A stretch of 64,000 bases of DNA from NCBI RefSeq assembly GCF_042676245.1, contig NZ_JBHTKA010000001.1:2046001-2110000 (forward strand). Reading direction: 5' to 3'. Positions 33,936-42,917 of the stretch are shown one piece after another. The position numbers were made by a program, and so were the translations under genes. The notes below the pieces were generated by a model. The model searched no databases, had not been told where the DNA came from, and saw nothing but the letters and a program-made list of their open reading frames with translations. How positions within the stretch are numbered: position 1 is the first letter of the stretch; each line of letters opens with the position of its first letter. Source of the DNA: Ohtaekwangia kribbensis (lineage in GTDB: Bacteria > Bacteroidota > Bacteroidia > Cytophagales > Cyclobacteriaceae).

Positions 33936-34133
33936 AAAATCTTTACATGGACAAAATTCACTACATTCTTTCTTAAAAAGGTGCAAAACTAATCGTAAAA
34001 CGCTGTTTTACAGTCTATAAACTTGTCGTTCAAAAATTCCGTGCAAAAATAATTGAGATAAAGGGTTACAAAAGCACTCAAAATATTATTTATGTACGCA
34101 TAGCACACTTTTTTAAGTACTGCCTTTTGGTTT

Positions 34134-34170
34134 GAAAGGCCTCCTTGCAAAAGGGGGCTTTTCTCTTTTT
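34134..34170 (+). terminator. Terminator-like hairpin inside a divergent intergenic region
   Basis: GAAAGGCCTCCTT and AAGGGGGCTTTTC pair over 13 positions with two G-T wobbles and a GCAA tetraloop, followed by TCTTTTT. It lies between two divergently oriented genes (LMW phosphatase and enoyl-CoA hydratase), where no mRNA should end. It may terminate a small RNA transcribed from about 34020-34100 on the plus strand. Confidence 0.5.
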
Positions 34171-34173
34171 ATA

Positions 34174-34226
34174 GGGTTGCTCTATCGTTCAGGCCGTTTT
34201 TATACATTTATAAAAAATAGCAACCC
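34174..34226 (+). promoter_or_regulatory. Inverted repeat ending at the enoyl-CoA hydratase start codon
   Basis: GGGTTGCT (34174-34181) is perfectly complementary to AGCAACCC (34219-34226), and the ATG begins at 34227. Pairing would bury the ribosome entry site. Confidence 0.35.
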
Positions 34227-35000
34227 ATGGAATTCATCAAGGTTACTGAACAGCACGAACCTGCTATAGCGCTCGTACAATTGTACCGCCCGAAAGAGCT
34301 AAATGCATTGAGCCCCCAACTGATGCAGGAACTCCGCGATGCTCTGCAACAACTCGATCGTAACGATGCTGTTCGCGCTATTATCATTACCGGAAATGAA
34401 CAAGCCTTTGCCGCAGGTGCTGATATAAAGCAGATGGCAGACAAGAGTGCTATTGATATGTTGTTGATCGATCAGTTCAGCACGTGGGACCAGATCCGTA
34501 AAGTAAAGAAGCCCATCATTGCAGCTGTATCGGGATTTGCTTTAGGAGGCGGATGTGAGTTGGCTATGATGTGCGATATGATCATTGCCTCTGAAACGGC
34601 CAAGTTCGGACAACCGGAAATCAAGATCGGTGTTATACCCGGAGCTGGCGGAACACAGCGACTCACCAAAGCCGTTGGTAAAGCCAAAGCCATGGAGCTT
34701 GTTCTCACAGGAAGATTTATAGGTGCTGAAGAAGCATTGTCCTATGGCCTGGTAAATAAAGTAGTACCCGTTGAGATGTACCTATACGAAGCCATACAGC
34801 TTGCCAAAGAAATTGTACAGATGTCGCCTATAGCCGTGCAACTTGCTAAGGAAGCTGTGAACCGCTCATTCGAAACACATCTTGACGAAGGCTTATCATT
34901 CGAGCGAAAGAATTTTTACCTCACGTTTGCCTCAGAAGATCAGAAGGAAGGCATGAAAGCATTTATGGAAAGACGCAAAGCGGATTTCAAAGGTAAATAA
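34227..35000 (+). CDS. Enoyl-CoA hydratase/isomerase (crotonase) family protein
   Basis: A 257-residue hexameric-type crotonase that hydrates 2-trans-enoyl-CoA in fatty-acid or branched-chain oxidation. The CoA-binding/oxyanion segments are IITGNEQAFAAGADIKQMA and IAAVSGFALGGGCELAMMCD. The catalytic glutamates lie in the standard positions of GGGCELAMMCD (first Glu) and FGQPEIKIGVIPGAGGTQRL (second Glu). The C-terminal SFERKNFYLTFASEDQKEGMKAFMERRKADFKG is canonical. Monocistronic; substrate chain length unknown. Confidence 0.92.
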   Translation: MEFIKVTEQHEPAIALVQLYRPKELNALSPQLMQELRDALQQLDRNDAVRAIIITGNEQAFAAGADIKQMADKSAIDMLLIDQFSTWDQIRKVKKPIIAAVSGFALGGGCELAMMCDMIIASETAKFGQPEIKIGVIPGAGGTQRLTKAVGKAKAMELVLTGRFIGAEEALSYGLVNKVVPVEMYLYEAIQLAKEIVQMSPIAVQLAKEAVNRSFETHLDEGLSFERKNFYLTFASEDQKEGMKAFMERRKADFKGK

Positions 35001-35021
35001 ATCTAAAAGTATATATATACC

Positions 35022-36014
35022 TTACCGGATCACATCCTTCAATACTTCTTTCGTTTTACCACGCGGCACAAAGCGATGCACAATGTTTAAACGCAGGTTG
35101 CCAGTATTAAAATCGATCCGCCTGTCGTTGCCCGATGCAAGCCCTATATTCTTATTAACAAATACAAAACTGAAAGCCCATGTTTCAGAATTATAGCCTG
35201 CAAAAAAACTGAGCGATGAATTCGGACTGAATGAAGATGAGCGTATGCGTTCTCCGTTGCTGATGATGGTATTGGTTCCGTAGTCCAGACTTACCGTTCC
35301 TTGTCCGGTAACGAAGAAGTGCTCTTTAAATACAAAGGTATATGCATACCCTACATTAGGGCCCAGCTCTATAAAATTTACCTGGTCAAGATTAGACTCC
35401 GCAGTTTCTCCACTTAACGTTGATGGAACCATAGCACTATCTGCTTTGGTGTGTCCGAGAAAAAACTCAAGTCCCACCAACAGCGAACCAGCCGATTTCT
35501 TTTGCCATTCACTTTGTAGAAAGGATGCCCTATACGAAAACTTTTCATGGTTAAAGAGATATTGCCCCGAAGCACCAAGGAAACGCAACTTGATATCCGG
35601 GCGCAGGTAATATCCATCTATAGCGGGTGCAAGTTTATCATTGTCAAGGTAAAACCCGTTGTAAAACTGACCGAAAGCATCAACGATCAGCTTTCGACCA
35701 TATAAATGCGATTGCAGGTCGAGATAACGGGTCTTTCCTTTTTCCTGATCGCGGTTTAGAAATCCGAAACCATACGCCAGGTTTAGTGTAGCCCACTTGT
35801 ATGTGGCCCCTACCCCCATATTCAAAGTCGTATTCGGTCTGTAACGAACGTTGATGCTCTCGTTATCGTACCGGTATCGAAACGAAGTATACTTCTGCGA
35901 AAAGTAAAAACGCCCGGTAATGATCTTGTCGTAAGAAGTATAGTATGCATTGTTGGATTGTGCTGCTCCGACAAGAGCCTGCACCAGGAACAACGCTAGT
36001 ATAAGGAAACGCAT
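35022..36014 (-). CDS. DUF4421 outer-membrane protein
   Basis: A 330-residue protein with a signal peptide (MRFLILALFLVQALVGAAQS). I place the start at 36014, since the upstream ATG at 36062 adds a second hydrophobic stretch that does not fit. The opening SYDKIITGRFYFSQKYTSF and VRYRPNTTLNMGVGATYKWATLNLAYGFGFLN are typical of DUF4421, a Bacteroidota beta-barrel family of unknown function. Many amphipathic strands follow, and the chain ends in a basic tail (RFVPRGKTKEVLKDVIR). It is tail-to-tail with the enoyl-CoA hydratase gene (21 bp). Confidence 0.75.
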   Translation of the reverse strand: MRFLILALFLVQALVGAAQSNNAYYTSYDKIITGRFYFSQKYTSFRYRYDNESINVRYRPNTTLNMGVGATYKWATLNLAYGFGFLNRDQEKGKTRYLDLQSHLYGRKLIVDAFGQFYNGFYLDNDKLAPAIDGYYLRPDIKLRFLGASGQYLFNHEKFSYRASFLQSEWQKKSAGSLLVGLEFFLGHTKADSAMVPSTLSGETAESNLDQVNFIELGPNVGYAYTFVFKEHFFVTGQGTVSLDYGTNTIISNGERIRSSSFSPNSSLSFFAGYNSETWAFSFVFVNKNIGLASGNDRRIDFNTGNLRLNIVHRFVPRGKTKEVLKDVIR

Positions 36015-36112
36015 CACGACAGTATCTGCTAAAAAAGCGATACCACTAAAAAACAAAAGCAACGGTACTTAAACCGTTGCTTTTATTCTACATGTATTCT
36101 TTAAAGGTTCTA

Positions 36113-37135
36113 CTAGCGCACGTTAATACCGAAGCCAACAGTAAGCGCATTGTATTTTTGCAAAGTATAATCCGCATGCAATGTGAACACGGCAAGTTTC
36201 AATCTGAAACCCGCGCCAATACGTGGACCAGAGGCAGCAAATTTCATATCAATCGGATCGATCTCCTGTGCTTCGTACGTACCATCGTTGTCAACGTCCC
36301 ATTTACCCAACATGCTCAGGTTCGACTTGGCAATGTTGTAACCTACGTTACCATATACAGTAAGGACAGAAACTTTTTTAGAGATAGCGGCTTGTATAGT
36401 AGTTGCATTCATTACCATTTCACCACGGGCATTCTCGGTAGTAATATCGGTGTTGGTATATTTATAATCCAGTGAGAGGCGGGTATAGCCTACAAAAGCG
36501 GAAAGATCGAACGGCAATAATTTTAGACCTGGTATATATTGTTTTACATCGTGCATAACGCCCACACCGAACAATTTAAACTGAGAGTCATCATCCAGGT
36601 CGATAGCCGGAGTAAAGCGCACGCGCAGATCAGTACCTTTCGGTAGTCCTATACCAAGTGTAACCATCGGCACCGGCATCCAGTTCTTGCCAATTTCGCC
36701 TTTCAGGTCAAGACCGCCTGGTCCTTCAAATGTCTCACCAGTTAAATTATCTTTTTCTCTATAGACAGGAGATCTGTCAGGACCAAAGATGGTGGGCGCA
36801 TTCGGGTAATCAGATGATGTAGGAGTAAGCTCCACTTTTGTAAGTCCTAACTTGGTAACATCATAAAACAAATCACTTTTAGGAATCGACATCGCGCTGG
36901 CGGTAATGGTAAGATCAAAACCAACAAGCTTGTGTGTCTTTGCCGTGTTATACCAGCCTGAGTTCAATCCGAGGGAAACACTTTTCATGAACGGAGAGAT
37001 ATAACCATTTATCAGTTTCTCACCATCATCAATGCTTTCTCTCAACAACTCATCAATATCATCCTGTGCAAAAGATGGTATCGAAATCGCAAAAAATAGT
37101 CCGAATACAACTGCTGTTCTTTGGAGTAGGTTCAT
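36113..37135 (-). CDS. DUF6588-like outer-membrane protein
   Basis: A 340-residue protein with a signal peptide (1-23, ending PSFAQ). The N-terminal helix DDIDELLRESIDDGEKLINGYISPFMKSVSLGLNSGWYNTAKTH precedes a barrel of about 12 strands, ending in LTVGFGINVR. This resembles the DUF6588 family (moderate certainty) and FadL-like barrels more distantly. A loop with DVDNDGTYEAQEIDP looks like a calcium-binding acidic turn. It lies 98 bp upstream of the DUF4421 gene in the same direction; a joint transcript is possible. Confidence 0.68.
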   Translation of the reverse strand: MNLLQRTAVVFGLFFAISIPSFAQDDIDELLRESIDDGEKLINGYISPFMKSVSLGLNSGWYNTAKTHKLVGFDLTITASAMSIPKSDLFYDVTKLGLTKVELTPTSSDYPNAPTIFGPDRSPVYREKDNLTGETFEGPGGLDLKGEIGKNWMPVPMVTLGIGLPKGTDLRVRFTPAIDLDDDSQFKLFGVGVMHDVKQYIPGLKLLPFDLSAFVGYTRLSLDYKYTNTDITTENARGEMVMNATTIQAAISKKVSVLTVYGNVGYNIAKSNLSMLGKWDVDNDGTYEAQEIDPIDMKFAASGPRIGAGFRLKLAVFTLHADYTLQKYNALTVGFGINVR

Positions 37136-37250
37136 AAATTTTTAATTAAACGCTAATTCATCCCAAAATATAAGATTTGGTAATCTTTCTTTGAGGAAAG
37201 ATGTGCAAATTATCACATCACTTAGATTCAGGTTTGTATTTTTATGCCCA

Positions 37251-38489
37251 ATGGAGGTTCTGTATAGTGTTTTTATAGGTTTGTTCGGGTTTATCCTGAA
37301 ACTCGCAAGTCCTTTCAACCCAAAGGCAAAAGCATTTGTCTCAGGCCGTAAAAAGCTCTTCAGCAGGTTATCGGCCTGCATTACCGACACAGCTCCGCTG
37401 GTGTGGGTTCATTGTGCATCGTTAGGTGAATTTGAGCAGGGACGCCCTGTGATCGAAGCTCTGAAAAACGAGTTTCCACACATTAAAATATTGCTCACCT
37501 TCTTCTCCCCTTCCGGCTACGAAGTGCGCAAGAATTACAACAACGCTGATTACATTTATTACCTTCCGTTAGACACCAAACGCAACGCCCGCAAATTCAT
37601 CAGCATTACCAAGCCAGTGCTGGCCATCTTTGTGAAGTATGAATTCTGGTATCATTATTCGAAAGAACTGCACGCACATGGCATTCCATTGATATCCGTA
37701 TCAACGATCTTTCGTAAAGACCAATTATTCTTTCAGTCGTATGGAGGTTTTTACAGACGCATACTCAAAAACTTTTCATTCTTTTTTGTTCAGAACGATG
37801 AGTCCAAACAACTGCTGCAATCCATCCACCTGACCAATAGCCAGCGCGTTGGCGACACCCGGTTTGACCGCGTACACCAGATCGTGAAGCAAGGTGGTGA
37901 AATAGAAATTGCCAAAGTCTTCAAGAACGATCAGCGCACTATGGTAGTAGGAAGTTGCTGGCCGGAAGATATGGAAGTGCTCGCTCCGTTCATCAACGAG
38001 AACAAGCTGAAGTTCATCATTGCTCCGCACGAAATCTCCGAACCCTTTATAGCTTCTCTTGAAAAAGCGCTCATGGTAAAATCCATACGCTATACCGCGG
38101 CCGCAGCGCATCAGAATCTTGACGACTGCCAGGTACTGATTATTGATAATATAGGGATGCTCTCTCGCCTGTATCGTTACGGCGAGTTTGCATATATAGG
38201 GGGAGCCTTCGGCAAAGGCCTACATAATATACTGGAAGCAGCCTGCTATGGAGTACCTATACTTTTTGGCAATCGTAATTTCGAAAAATTCCAGGAGGCA
38301 CGCGACCTGATAAACCGCGGTGGTGCCTTTGAAGTAGGCGACTATACCGACCTGAAGACAAAATTCGAAATGCTAAATCTCCCGGAAAACTTTCTGCTAG
38401 CCTGCGATGTAACACGACTCTATGTAGAGGAAAACCTCGGGGCCACGGAGAAGATCATGCAGTATTGCCGGGGAGTTGTTAGCCGTTAA
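37251..38489 (+). CDS. waaA: 3-deoxy-D-manno-octulosonic acid (Kdo) transferase
   Basis: A 412-residue GT30 enzyme that adds Kdo to lipid A precursor at the inner membrane. The N-terminal anchor is VLYSVFIGLFGFILKLA, the catalytic block is VWVHCASLGEFEQGRPVIEALK (Glu base in the GEFEQG segment), and the CMP-Kdo site is AYIGGAFGKGLHNILEAACYGVPILFG. I prefer the ATG at 37251 over an upstream ATG (37191), which would extend into the promoter region. The last codons and the stop lie inside a heptad repeat (from 38477). Confidence 0.93.
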   Translation: MEVLYSVFIGLFGFILKLASPFNPKAKAFVSGRKKLFSRLSACITDTAPLVWVHCASLGEFEQGRPVIEALKNEFPHIKILLTFFSPSGYEVRKNYNNADYIYYLPLDTKRNARKFISITKPVLAIFVKYEFWYHYSKELHAHGIPLISVSTIFRKDQLFFQSYGGFYRRILKNFSFFFVQNDESKQLLQSIHLTNSQRVGDTRFDRVHQIVKQGGEIEIAKVFKNDQRTMVVGSCWPEDMEVLAPFINENKLKFIIAPHEISEPFIASLEKALMVKSIRYTAAAAHQNLDDCQVLIIDNIGMLSRLYRYGEFAYIGGAFGKGLHNILEAACYGVPILFGNRNFEKFQEARDLINRGGAFEVGDYTDLKTKFEMLNLPENFLLACDVTRLYVEENLGATEKIMQYCRGVVSR

Positions 38490-38735
38490 TCATTACAAGG
38501 CTAATCGTTATCCGTTAATAGTTATTCGTAAGATTCAATTTGAGGTGCTATATACCTTACCAAGTTCGTGTATAGCTTTTCTTTGTGAAATCTTCGTGAT
38601 TTCTTTGAGTTCTTCGTGCCATTGGATTTTTACTACCGCCTTCCAAGTACCTCGTTCATCTATATCTGCAACCACACTCCTCACGAATAACGATTAACCT
38701 GCAACGGTTAAACGGATAACAGAATAACGATTAAC
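38477..38735. repeat. 259-bp MITE-like element with heptad-periodic inverted arms
   Basis: The left arm (38477-38532) is made of 7-nt units such as CGTTAAT, CGTTATC and AGTTATT, with one 8-nt unit. The right arm (38683-38735) carries the opposite-strand form (ACGAATA, ACGATTA, ACGGTTA, ACGGATA) with two one-base slips. The words are those of the hairpin at 26449. The centre holds a second periodic text (CTTTGTG, CTTCGTG, CTTTGAG, CTTCGTG; spacing 11, 11, 9) at about 38580-38618. The element spans the waaA-rsgA gap and ends 8 bp before the rsgA ATG. No coding sequence is seen. Confidence 0.6.
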
Positions 38736-38743
38736 TTTACCCC

Positions 38744-39658
38744 ATGAAGGGAACTGTCATGCGCTCTACCGGATCATTCTATGATGTGCTCGCAGAAGAC
38801 GGCAAGAAGTATAACTGTCGCGTACGTGGAAAGATCAGACTGGAAGGTATCAAAGAAACAAACCCGGTAGCCGTAGGCGATCATGTTATCGTGGATCTTG
38901 AACATGAAATCGGTTCGATCACTGAAATTCTGCCGCGCACCAATCATATCATGCGCAAGTCTGTAAAGAAGACTGGTCACTCGCATGTACTGGCAGCTAA
39001 TATAGATCAGGCGTTGCTGGTGGTTACACTTGCATTGCCCCGCACATCGCTTGGCTTTATCGATCGCTTCCTGGTCAGTGCTGAGGCGTATCGAATTCCG
39101 CAGATCATTGTTTTTAACAAACGCGATTTACTCAGTGAAGATGATCTGATTCAACTGGATGAATTGATCAAACTATATGAAAGTATAGGTACTACCTGCT
39201 TCTCTATCTCTGCGCAGCAGGATGATCCGGAAGCGATACGGAAGATTCTTCAGGGTAAAATTACGCTTATAGCCGGGCATTCGGGTGTAGGTAAATCTAC
39301 GTTGTTAAATGCCATTGCTCCGTCTATTAGCCAGGCCGTTGGCGATATATCTTCGTTCTCACAAAAGGGTACTCACACGACCACCTTTGCCGAAATGTTT
39401 GCGCTCGATGACAAGACTTTTGTGATTGATACACCCGGTGTTAAAGAATGGGGACTTGTAGAAATGAGCGAACAGGAGTTATCGGACTACTTTCCCGAGA
39501 TGCGCGACTTACGCCTTGAGTGTAAATATGGTGCACGGTGCATTCATATAAACGAACCCAAATGTGCTATACTGGATGCTGTGCAACATCAGACTATCGC
39601 TTTGAGTCGCTATCAAAGTTATTATAGCATGATGATGGATGAGGATAATCGAAAGTAA
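38744..39658 (+). CDS. rsgA: Ribosome small subunit-dependent GTPase A
   Basis: A 304-residue circularly permuted GTPase that checks late 30S maturation. It has an N-terminal OB fold (1-70), then G4 NKRDLL before G1 (AGHSGVGKSTLLNAI), then G3 DTPGVKEWG, the permuted order of RsgA. The zinc-binding C-terminal domain has the full CKYGARCIHINEPKC ligand set. The dioxygenase gene follows after 5 bp. Its 5' region is the heptad element at 38683, whose TTAACTTTAC could act as a -7 box. Confidence 0.96.
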   Translation: MKGTVMRSTGSFYDVLAEDGKKYNCRVRGKIRLEGIKETNPVAVGDHVIVDLEHEIGSITEILPRTNHIMRKSVKKTGHSHVLAANIDQALLVVTLALPRTSLGFIDRFLVSAEAYRIPQIIVFNKRDLLSEDDLIQLDELIKLYESIGTTCFSISAQQDDPEAIRKILQGKITLIAGHSGVGKSTLLNAIAPSISQAVGDISSFSQKGTHTTTFAEMFALDDKTFVIDTPGVKEWGLVEMSEQELSDYFPEMRDLRLECKYGARCIHINEPKCAILDAVQHQTIALSRYQSYYSMMMDEDNRK

Positions 39659-39663
39659 ACATT

Positions 39664-40470
39664 ATGGAGTACTCAGTAAACGGACAGCATTTCAGATACG
39701 AGGCGCACGGTGAAAAAATATGGGGAGCTGACTCCGTTCTGCTGGAAAATAGTATAGATCTCACTGCCAACAAACCCTGGCACGAAACAGGCTATACCAT
39801 TGAGACACTTTTTGATGATGACCTCTACGCCACGTTTTCTAAAAATGTATACTCGCTTCTGATCAATTGCTGGCGTGAAGCCGGGTTACCGATTACCGAT
39901 CAATTCTCCCTACAAGACTATCATAAGATTGCAACGGATTTTGAAACACATTTACGAGCCGTTGAAAAAACAAAACTGTTATCTGTACATGATTTCCCGG
40001 TACCGATTCACCTGCTTGAAGAACGGATAGGCGCACTTTGCAAAACTCCGGTTATCGCAAAAAATCCATTTGACCAGCAAGCTATATTTCACTTTCGTGT
40101 GATACGACCTGGCAAAACTGATAACAACCCGCTGCACCGCGATGTATGGCTGGAGGATTATGATAACTGCATCAATCTATATATACCCATAGCCGGCAGC
40201 AATGAATTAACCTCATTAATGATAATTCCCGGCAGTCATCTTTGGGCGGAGTCGAAAATAGAACGTACGGCTGCCGGTGCACTCATTAATGGTATAAAGT
40301 TTAACGTACCGGCAGTAACGGCCATCAAAGATGATTTTACGGTAGTGCGTCCTTCTCCAGCGGCAAACGAAGTGCTGGTATTCTCACCTTATCTTATCCA
40401 CGGTGGCGCTATAAATTCATCACCTGACCAGACAAGAATTTCCATTGAGATTCGCTTGTGGACGCGATAG
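39664..40470 (+). CDS. Fe(II)/2-oxoglutarate dioxygenase (phytanoyl-CoA hydroxylase-like)
   Basis: A 268-residue non-haem iron enzyme. The metal triad is visible: His and Asp in LHRDVWLEDYD (HxD) and the distal His in PYLIHGGAIN, with the 2-oxoglutarate-binding Arg in TRISIEIR 14-20 residues later. The double-stranded beta-helix spans about 130-268. The family also includes ectoine and small-molecule or glycan hydroxylases; the substrate is unknown. It is only 5 bp downstream of rsgA, so cotranscribed, and is tail-to-tail with the glycosyltransferase gene with one base between the stops. Confidence 0.78.
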   Translation: MEYSVNGQHFRYEAHGEKIWGADSVLLENSIDLTANKPWHETGYTIETLFDDDLYATFSKNVYSLLINCWREAGLPITDQFSLQDYHKIATDFETHLRAVEKTKLLSVHDFPVPIHLLEERIGALCKTPVIAKNPFDQQAIFHFRVIRPGKTDNNPLHRDVWLEDYDNCINLYIPIAGSNELTSLMIIPGSHLWAESKIERTAAGALINGIKFNVPAVTAIKDDFTVVRPSPAANEVLVFSPYLIHGGAINSSPDQTRISIEIRLWTR

Positions 40471-40471
40471 T

Positions 40472-41437
40472 TTATCTGAACCGTATTCTGTGATATAGAT
40501 TACGGAAGGATGTTAATGGCAGTTTAAACTTCAGCATAGAAGATAAAAATCTGTCGCTAAGAGACAATGGTGCGAGCTCCTTTAGCAGCGCTAAAAATAA
40601 ATCACCTTCCGAAAAATTCTCCGAGAGAATCGATTGTCTCAATTCATACCGCACACGACTGATGAGAGCATTTCTTTCTTCCAGTGTACGGATGAGCTTT
40701 TGAGCTTTGCGACATACCAGGTATGTAGAATGCAATTGCCTGTCACCGATTTTATACCAACCTGTTGACATCGAACGCGCACTCTTTCGCACAACCGTTA
40801 ACTTCTCATCGGTATAATTATACTTATACAACCGGGATGAACGCACCCAAAAATCAAAATCTTCATAGGCGAGTTCTTCATCATAACCATTCAACGTATC
40901 AAATACTTTTTTACGAGTCATCATCGCGGGAGATGATATAAAATAGGTGGTTAGTAGATCTTTAAACACATCGCCACGCGGAATCGTATATACAAGACGT
41001 TTCCTTTGTAACTCTTCAAAGTGATTGTATAGAAATTTACCTTCTTCATTCACGTAGATCGCGTCTGAAAAGATAACACCGTACGATTCATCCAATGATG
41101 AAAAGAATTCCACCTGGCGTTCAATCCGCTCCGGCACGATATAGTCGTCCGTAGCTAAATCAATTATATACTCGCCTTTTGCCAACGCCAGACCTTGATT
41201 AAAAGCCCGGCAGTTACCTATATTTTCAGATAGCGGCAGAAACTGTATATCGGTTCGTCCGCTTCGATAAATGACATCGCGAATTACAGCTACGCTATTA
41301 TCGCTACTGGCATCGTCAACAACAATAACCTGGATGTTCGTATAGGTTTGCGCGAGTACCGACTGTATAGCCTCTTCCACAAAGCGTGCGTGGTTATAGC
41401 AAAGACATATAACCGAAACGAGTGGCGCCTGCTTCAT
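40472..41437 (-). CDS. Family 2 glycosyltransferase
   Basis: A 321-residue GT2 enzyme. The nucleotide-sugar fold opens with VSVICLCYNHARFVEEAIQSVLAQTY, followed by VIVVDDASSDNS and the DLATDDYIVPERIERQ segment, which carries the DxD-type metal site (ATDD). The acceptor half (about 180-320) is variable. It is the last gene of a tightly packed operon (Mpo1-like, GNAT, GT2) with a 4-bp ATGA overlap to the GNAT gene. A role in surface-glycan or glycolipid decoration is likely. There is no terminator between it and the convergent dioxygenase gene. Confidence 0.88.
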   Translation of the reverse strand: MKQAPLVSVICLCYNHARFVEEAIQSVLAQTYTNIQVIVVDDASSDNSVAVIRDVIYRSGRTDIQFLPLSENIGNCRAFNQGLALAKGEYIIDLATDDYIVPERIERQVEFFSSLDESYGVIFSDAIYVNEEGKFLYNHFEELQRKRLVYTIPRGDVFKDLLTTYFISSPAMMTRKKVFDTLNGYDEELAYEDFDFWVRSSRLYKYNYTDEKLTVVRKSARSMSTGWYKIGDRQLHSTYLVCRKAQKLIRTLEERNALISRVRYELRQSILSENFSEGDLFLALLKELAPLSLSDRFLSSMLKFKLPLTSFRNLYHRIRFR

Positions 41438-42381
41438 AGCGTTTTATGAAACGTTAACTTCTGTGTCGACTTTGCCCCTAACCTCACCTTGAAATCCAGC
41501 AGTGAAAAATTAGGTTCATTCCCGGTGGCCGATGTACCTAGATCCAGGTATGTAAACCCGTTTGCCTGGCAGTAAGTATACATAGCATTCATAAGCGTTA
41601 CCACCGGGCTATATTTATTAAACTCCCGATCATGCGCTCCGTAAAAATTATAGAGTACATCTTTCGTAACAACTATATTGATCGAGGCGGCAACCAGTAC
41701 ATCCTGCTGATATATAGCGAAGAGGATAAACCGATCCGGAAACGCATCGGCAATTCGTTTCAGTTGCTCCCATGAAAGTGACAACGTCCGCGATTGAAGC
41801 TCACGGCAACGTGCAATAAACCGGTATACGTCTTCAAGATGATCCAATGAAAGCTGCCGGACGTTCCAACCCTTCTTTAGTGCCATGTGATACTTCCTTC
41901 GTTCCCAGGATTCGAGCTTATCAAGATATACTTCATTATCAACGGGAATCAGCGAACCTACCTCTGCCCGGCTTACGTGGTAATTCAGGTTGAATAGCAA
42001 GACTTGCAGCGCTGCCATACTCTCGGGAAAATATAGCTCAGGCGGATTTTTTATCGTGATCTGTTTTACTCCTTTCAGTCGCAATTGTTCTTCAACAAAC
42101 ACCAGGAATTTAAAAAGAACCTGTACCGGCAAATGTCTTGAAAACAAAACCGATCCGAACGGACTTTGCAACGGGCTCTTTGCCTTCTCACCCGTAATAT
42201 GAAAATGTATAATGGCCTGAACGGTATTATTCTCGCGCTGAAGTATATAATAGGTATACCAGTTCGATTCGTCCTGTAAAAAAAGATGACGTACGTGATG
42301 AAAGATCGTTGCGCTAAAATCCTCGTTATACTCCCCGGGCGGTGTACCCTCAAAAAATGAATACGCTTCTTCCAATATCAA
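41434..42381 (-). CDS. GNAT-fold acyltransferase (FemAB/BioF2-like)
   Basis: A 315-residue protein with two tandem GNAT-like halves as in FemAB and the 'BioF2-like' peptidoglycan/lipid acetyltransferases: QLRLKGVKQITIKNPP in the first half and DVLVAASINIVVTKDVLYNFYGAHDREFNKYSPVVTLM followed by YLDLGTSATGNEPNFSLLDFKVRLGA in the second. These enzymes transfer an amino acid or acyl group to cell-surface molecules. The start codon is TTG, overlapping the upstream stop as TTGA, so expression depends on translational coupling. It overlaps the glycosyltransferase gene as ATGA. Confidence 0.78.
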   Translation of the reverse strand: MILEEAYSFFEGTPPGEYNEDFSATIFHHVRHLFLQDESNWYTYYILQRENNTVQAIIHFHITGEKAKSPLQSPFGSVLFSRHLPVQVLFKFLVFVEEQLRLKGVKQITIKNPPELYFPESMAALQVLLFNLNYHVSRAEVGSLIPVDNEVYLDKLESWERRKYHMALKKGWNVRQLSLDHLEDVYRFIARCRELQSRTLSLSWEQLKRIADAFPDRFILFAIYQQDVLVAASINIVVTKDVLYNFYGAHDREFNKYSPVVTLMNAMYTYCQANGFTYLDLGTSATGNEPNFSLLDFKVRLGAKSTQKLTFHKTL

Positions 42382-42857
42382 TACGGAATTCCGAGTTTCT
42401 TATAAACAAAATGCATGAGCCACGCGGGGCCTATCAGCAGAAATTGAACATCCTTAAAAAACGATGGCTTCTTTCCTTCCACTTTATGGCCGTAGAACTG
42501 GCCGATCCATGCCAGTACAAATACACCTATGCATACCGCCCACAGCGGGGCTATATTCAAACGTATAATAAGATTGGCAAGGGCCAGGCACAGTACGCCA
42601 AACAACATCATACCTATACTTAAAGGTATAGAAAGTGTTACATAATATATAGTAACAAGCACCAGCACAACCGTTGCCCAGTTGGCATATACATTTCCTT
42701 CGCCCAATACGGATTGTACAGCCTGCGAAGGAATAGAAGCGATCAACCCTACAATGCTGAAGAATATCAGCGGCACACAAATCCAGTGTATAGATTTATT
42801 TGTTTCATTCTGATGACTCTCGCCATACTCCAATAGCAACTGATCAATCCTTCGCAT
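42378..42857 (-). CDS. Mpo1-like DUF962 membrane protein
   Basis: A 159-residue protein with four hydrophobic helices. The opening GESHQNETNKSIHWICVPLIFFSIVGLI matches the DUF962/Mpo1 signature (HxxxxNxxxHxxGxP-like), whose histidines bind iron. Yeast Mpo1 is a dioxygenase in the alpha-oxidation of 2-hydroxy fatty acids. The bacterial members are unstudied; sphingolipids and 2-hydroxy fatty acids of Bacteroidota are a plausible substrate pool. The C-terminal GQFYGHKVEGKKPSFFKDVQFLLIGPAWLM is also family-typical. First gene of the operon with the GNAT and GT2 genes. Confidence 0.85.
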   Translation of the reverse strand: MRRIDQLLLEYGESHQNETNKSIHWICVPLIFFSIVGLIASIPSQAVQSVLGEGNVYANWATVVLVLVTIYYVTLSIPLSIGMMLFGVLCLALANLIIRLNIAPLWAVCIGVFVLAWIGQFYGHKVEGKKPSFFKDVQFLLIGPAWLMHFVYKKLGIPY

Positions 42858-42917
42858 ACACGTCAGTTTAGTATAAGAAATTTAGTGTATTCCTGTGAAT
42901 CTTCAAACGATTAGCAC

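Noticed and set aside
33936..33986. 17-residue N-terminal extension of the LMW phosphatase
   Set aside because: The family starts a few residues before CLGNICRS. The extension is Cys-rich and atypical, and the downstream ATG fits better.
38490..38743. Possible tRNA or rRNA fragment in the waaA-rsgA gap
   Set aside because: No cloverleaf, no GTTCGAAT T-arm and no CCA end. The gap is explained by the inverted heptad arms.
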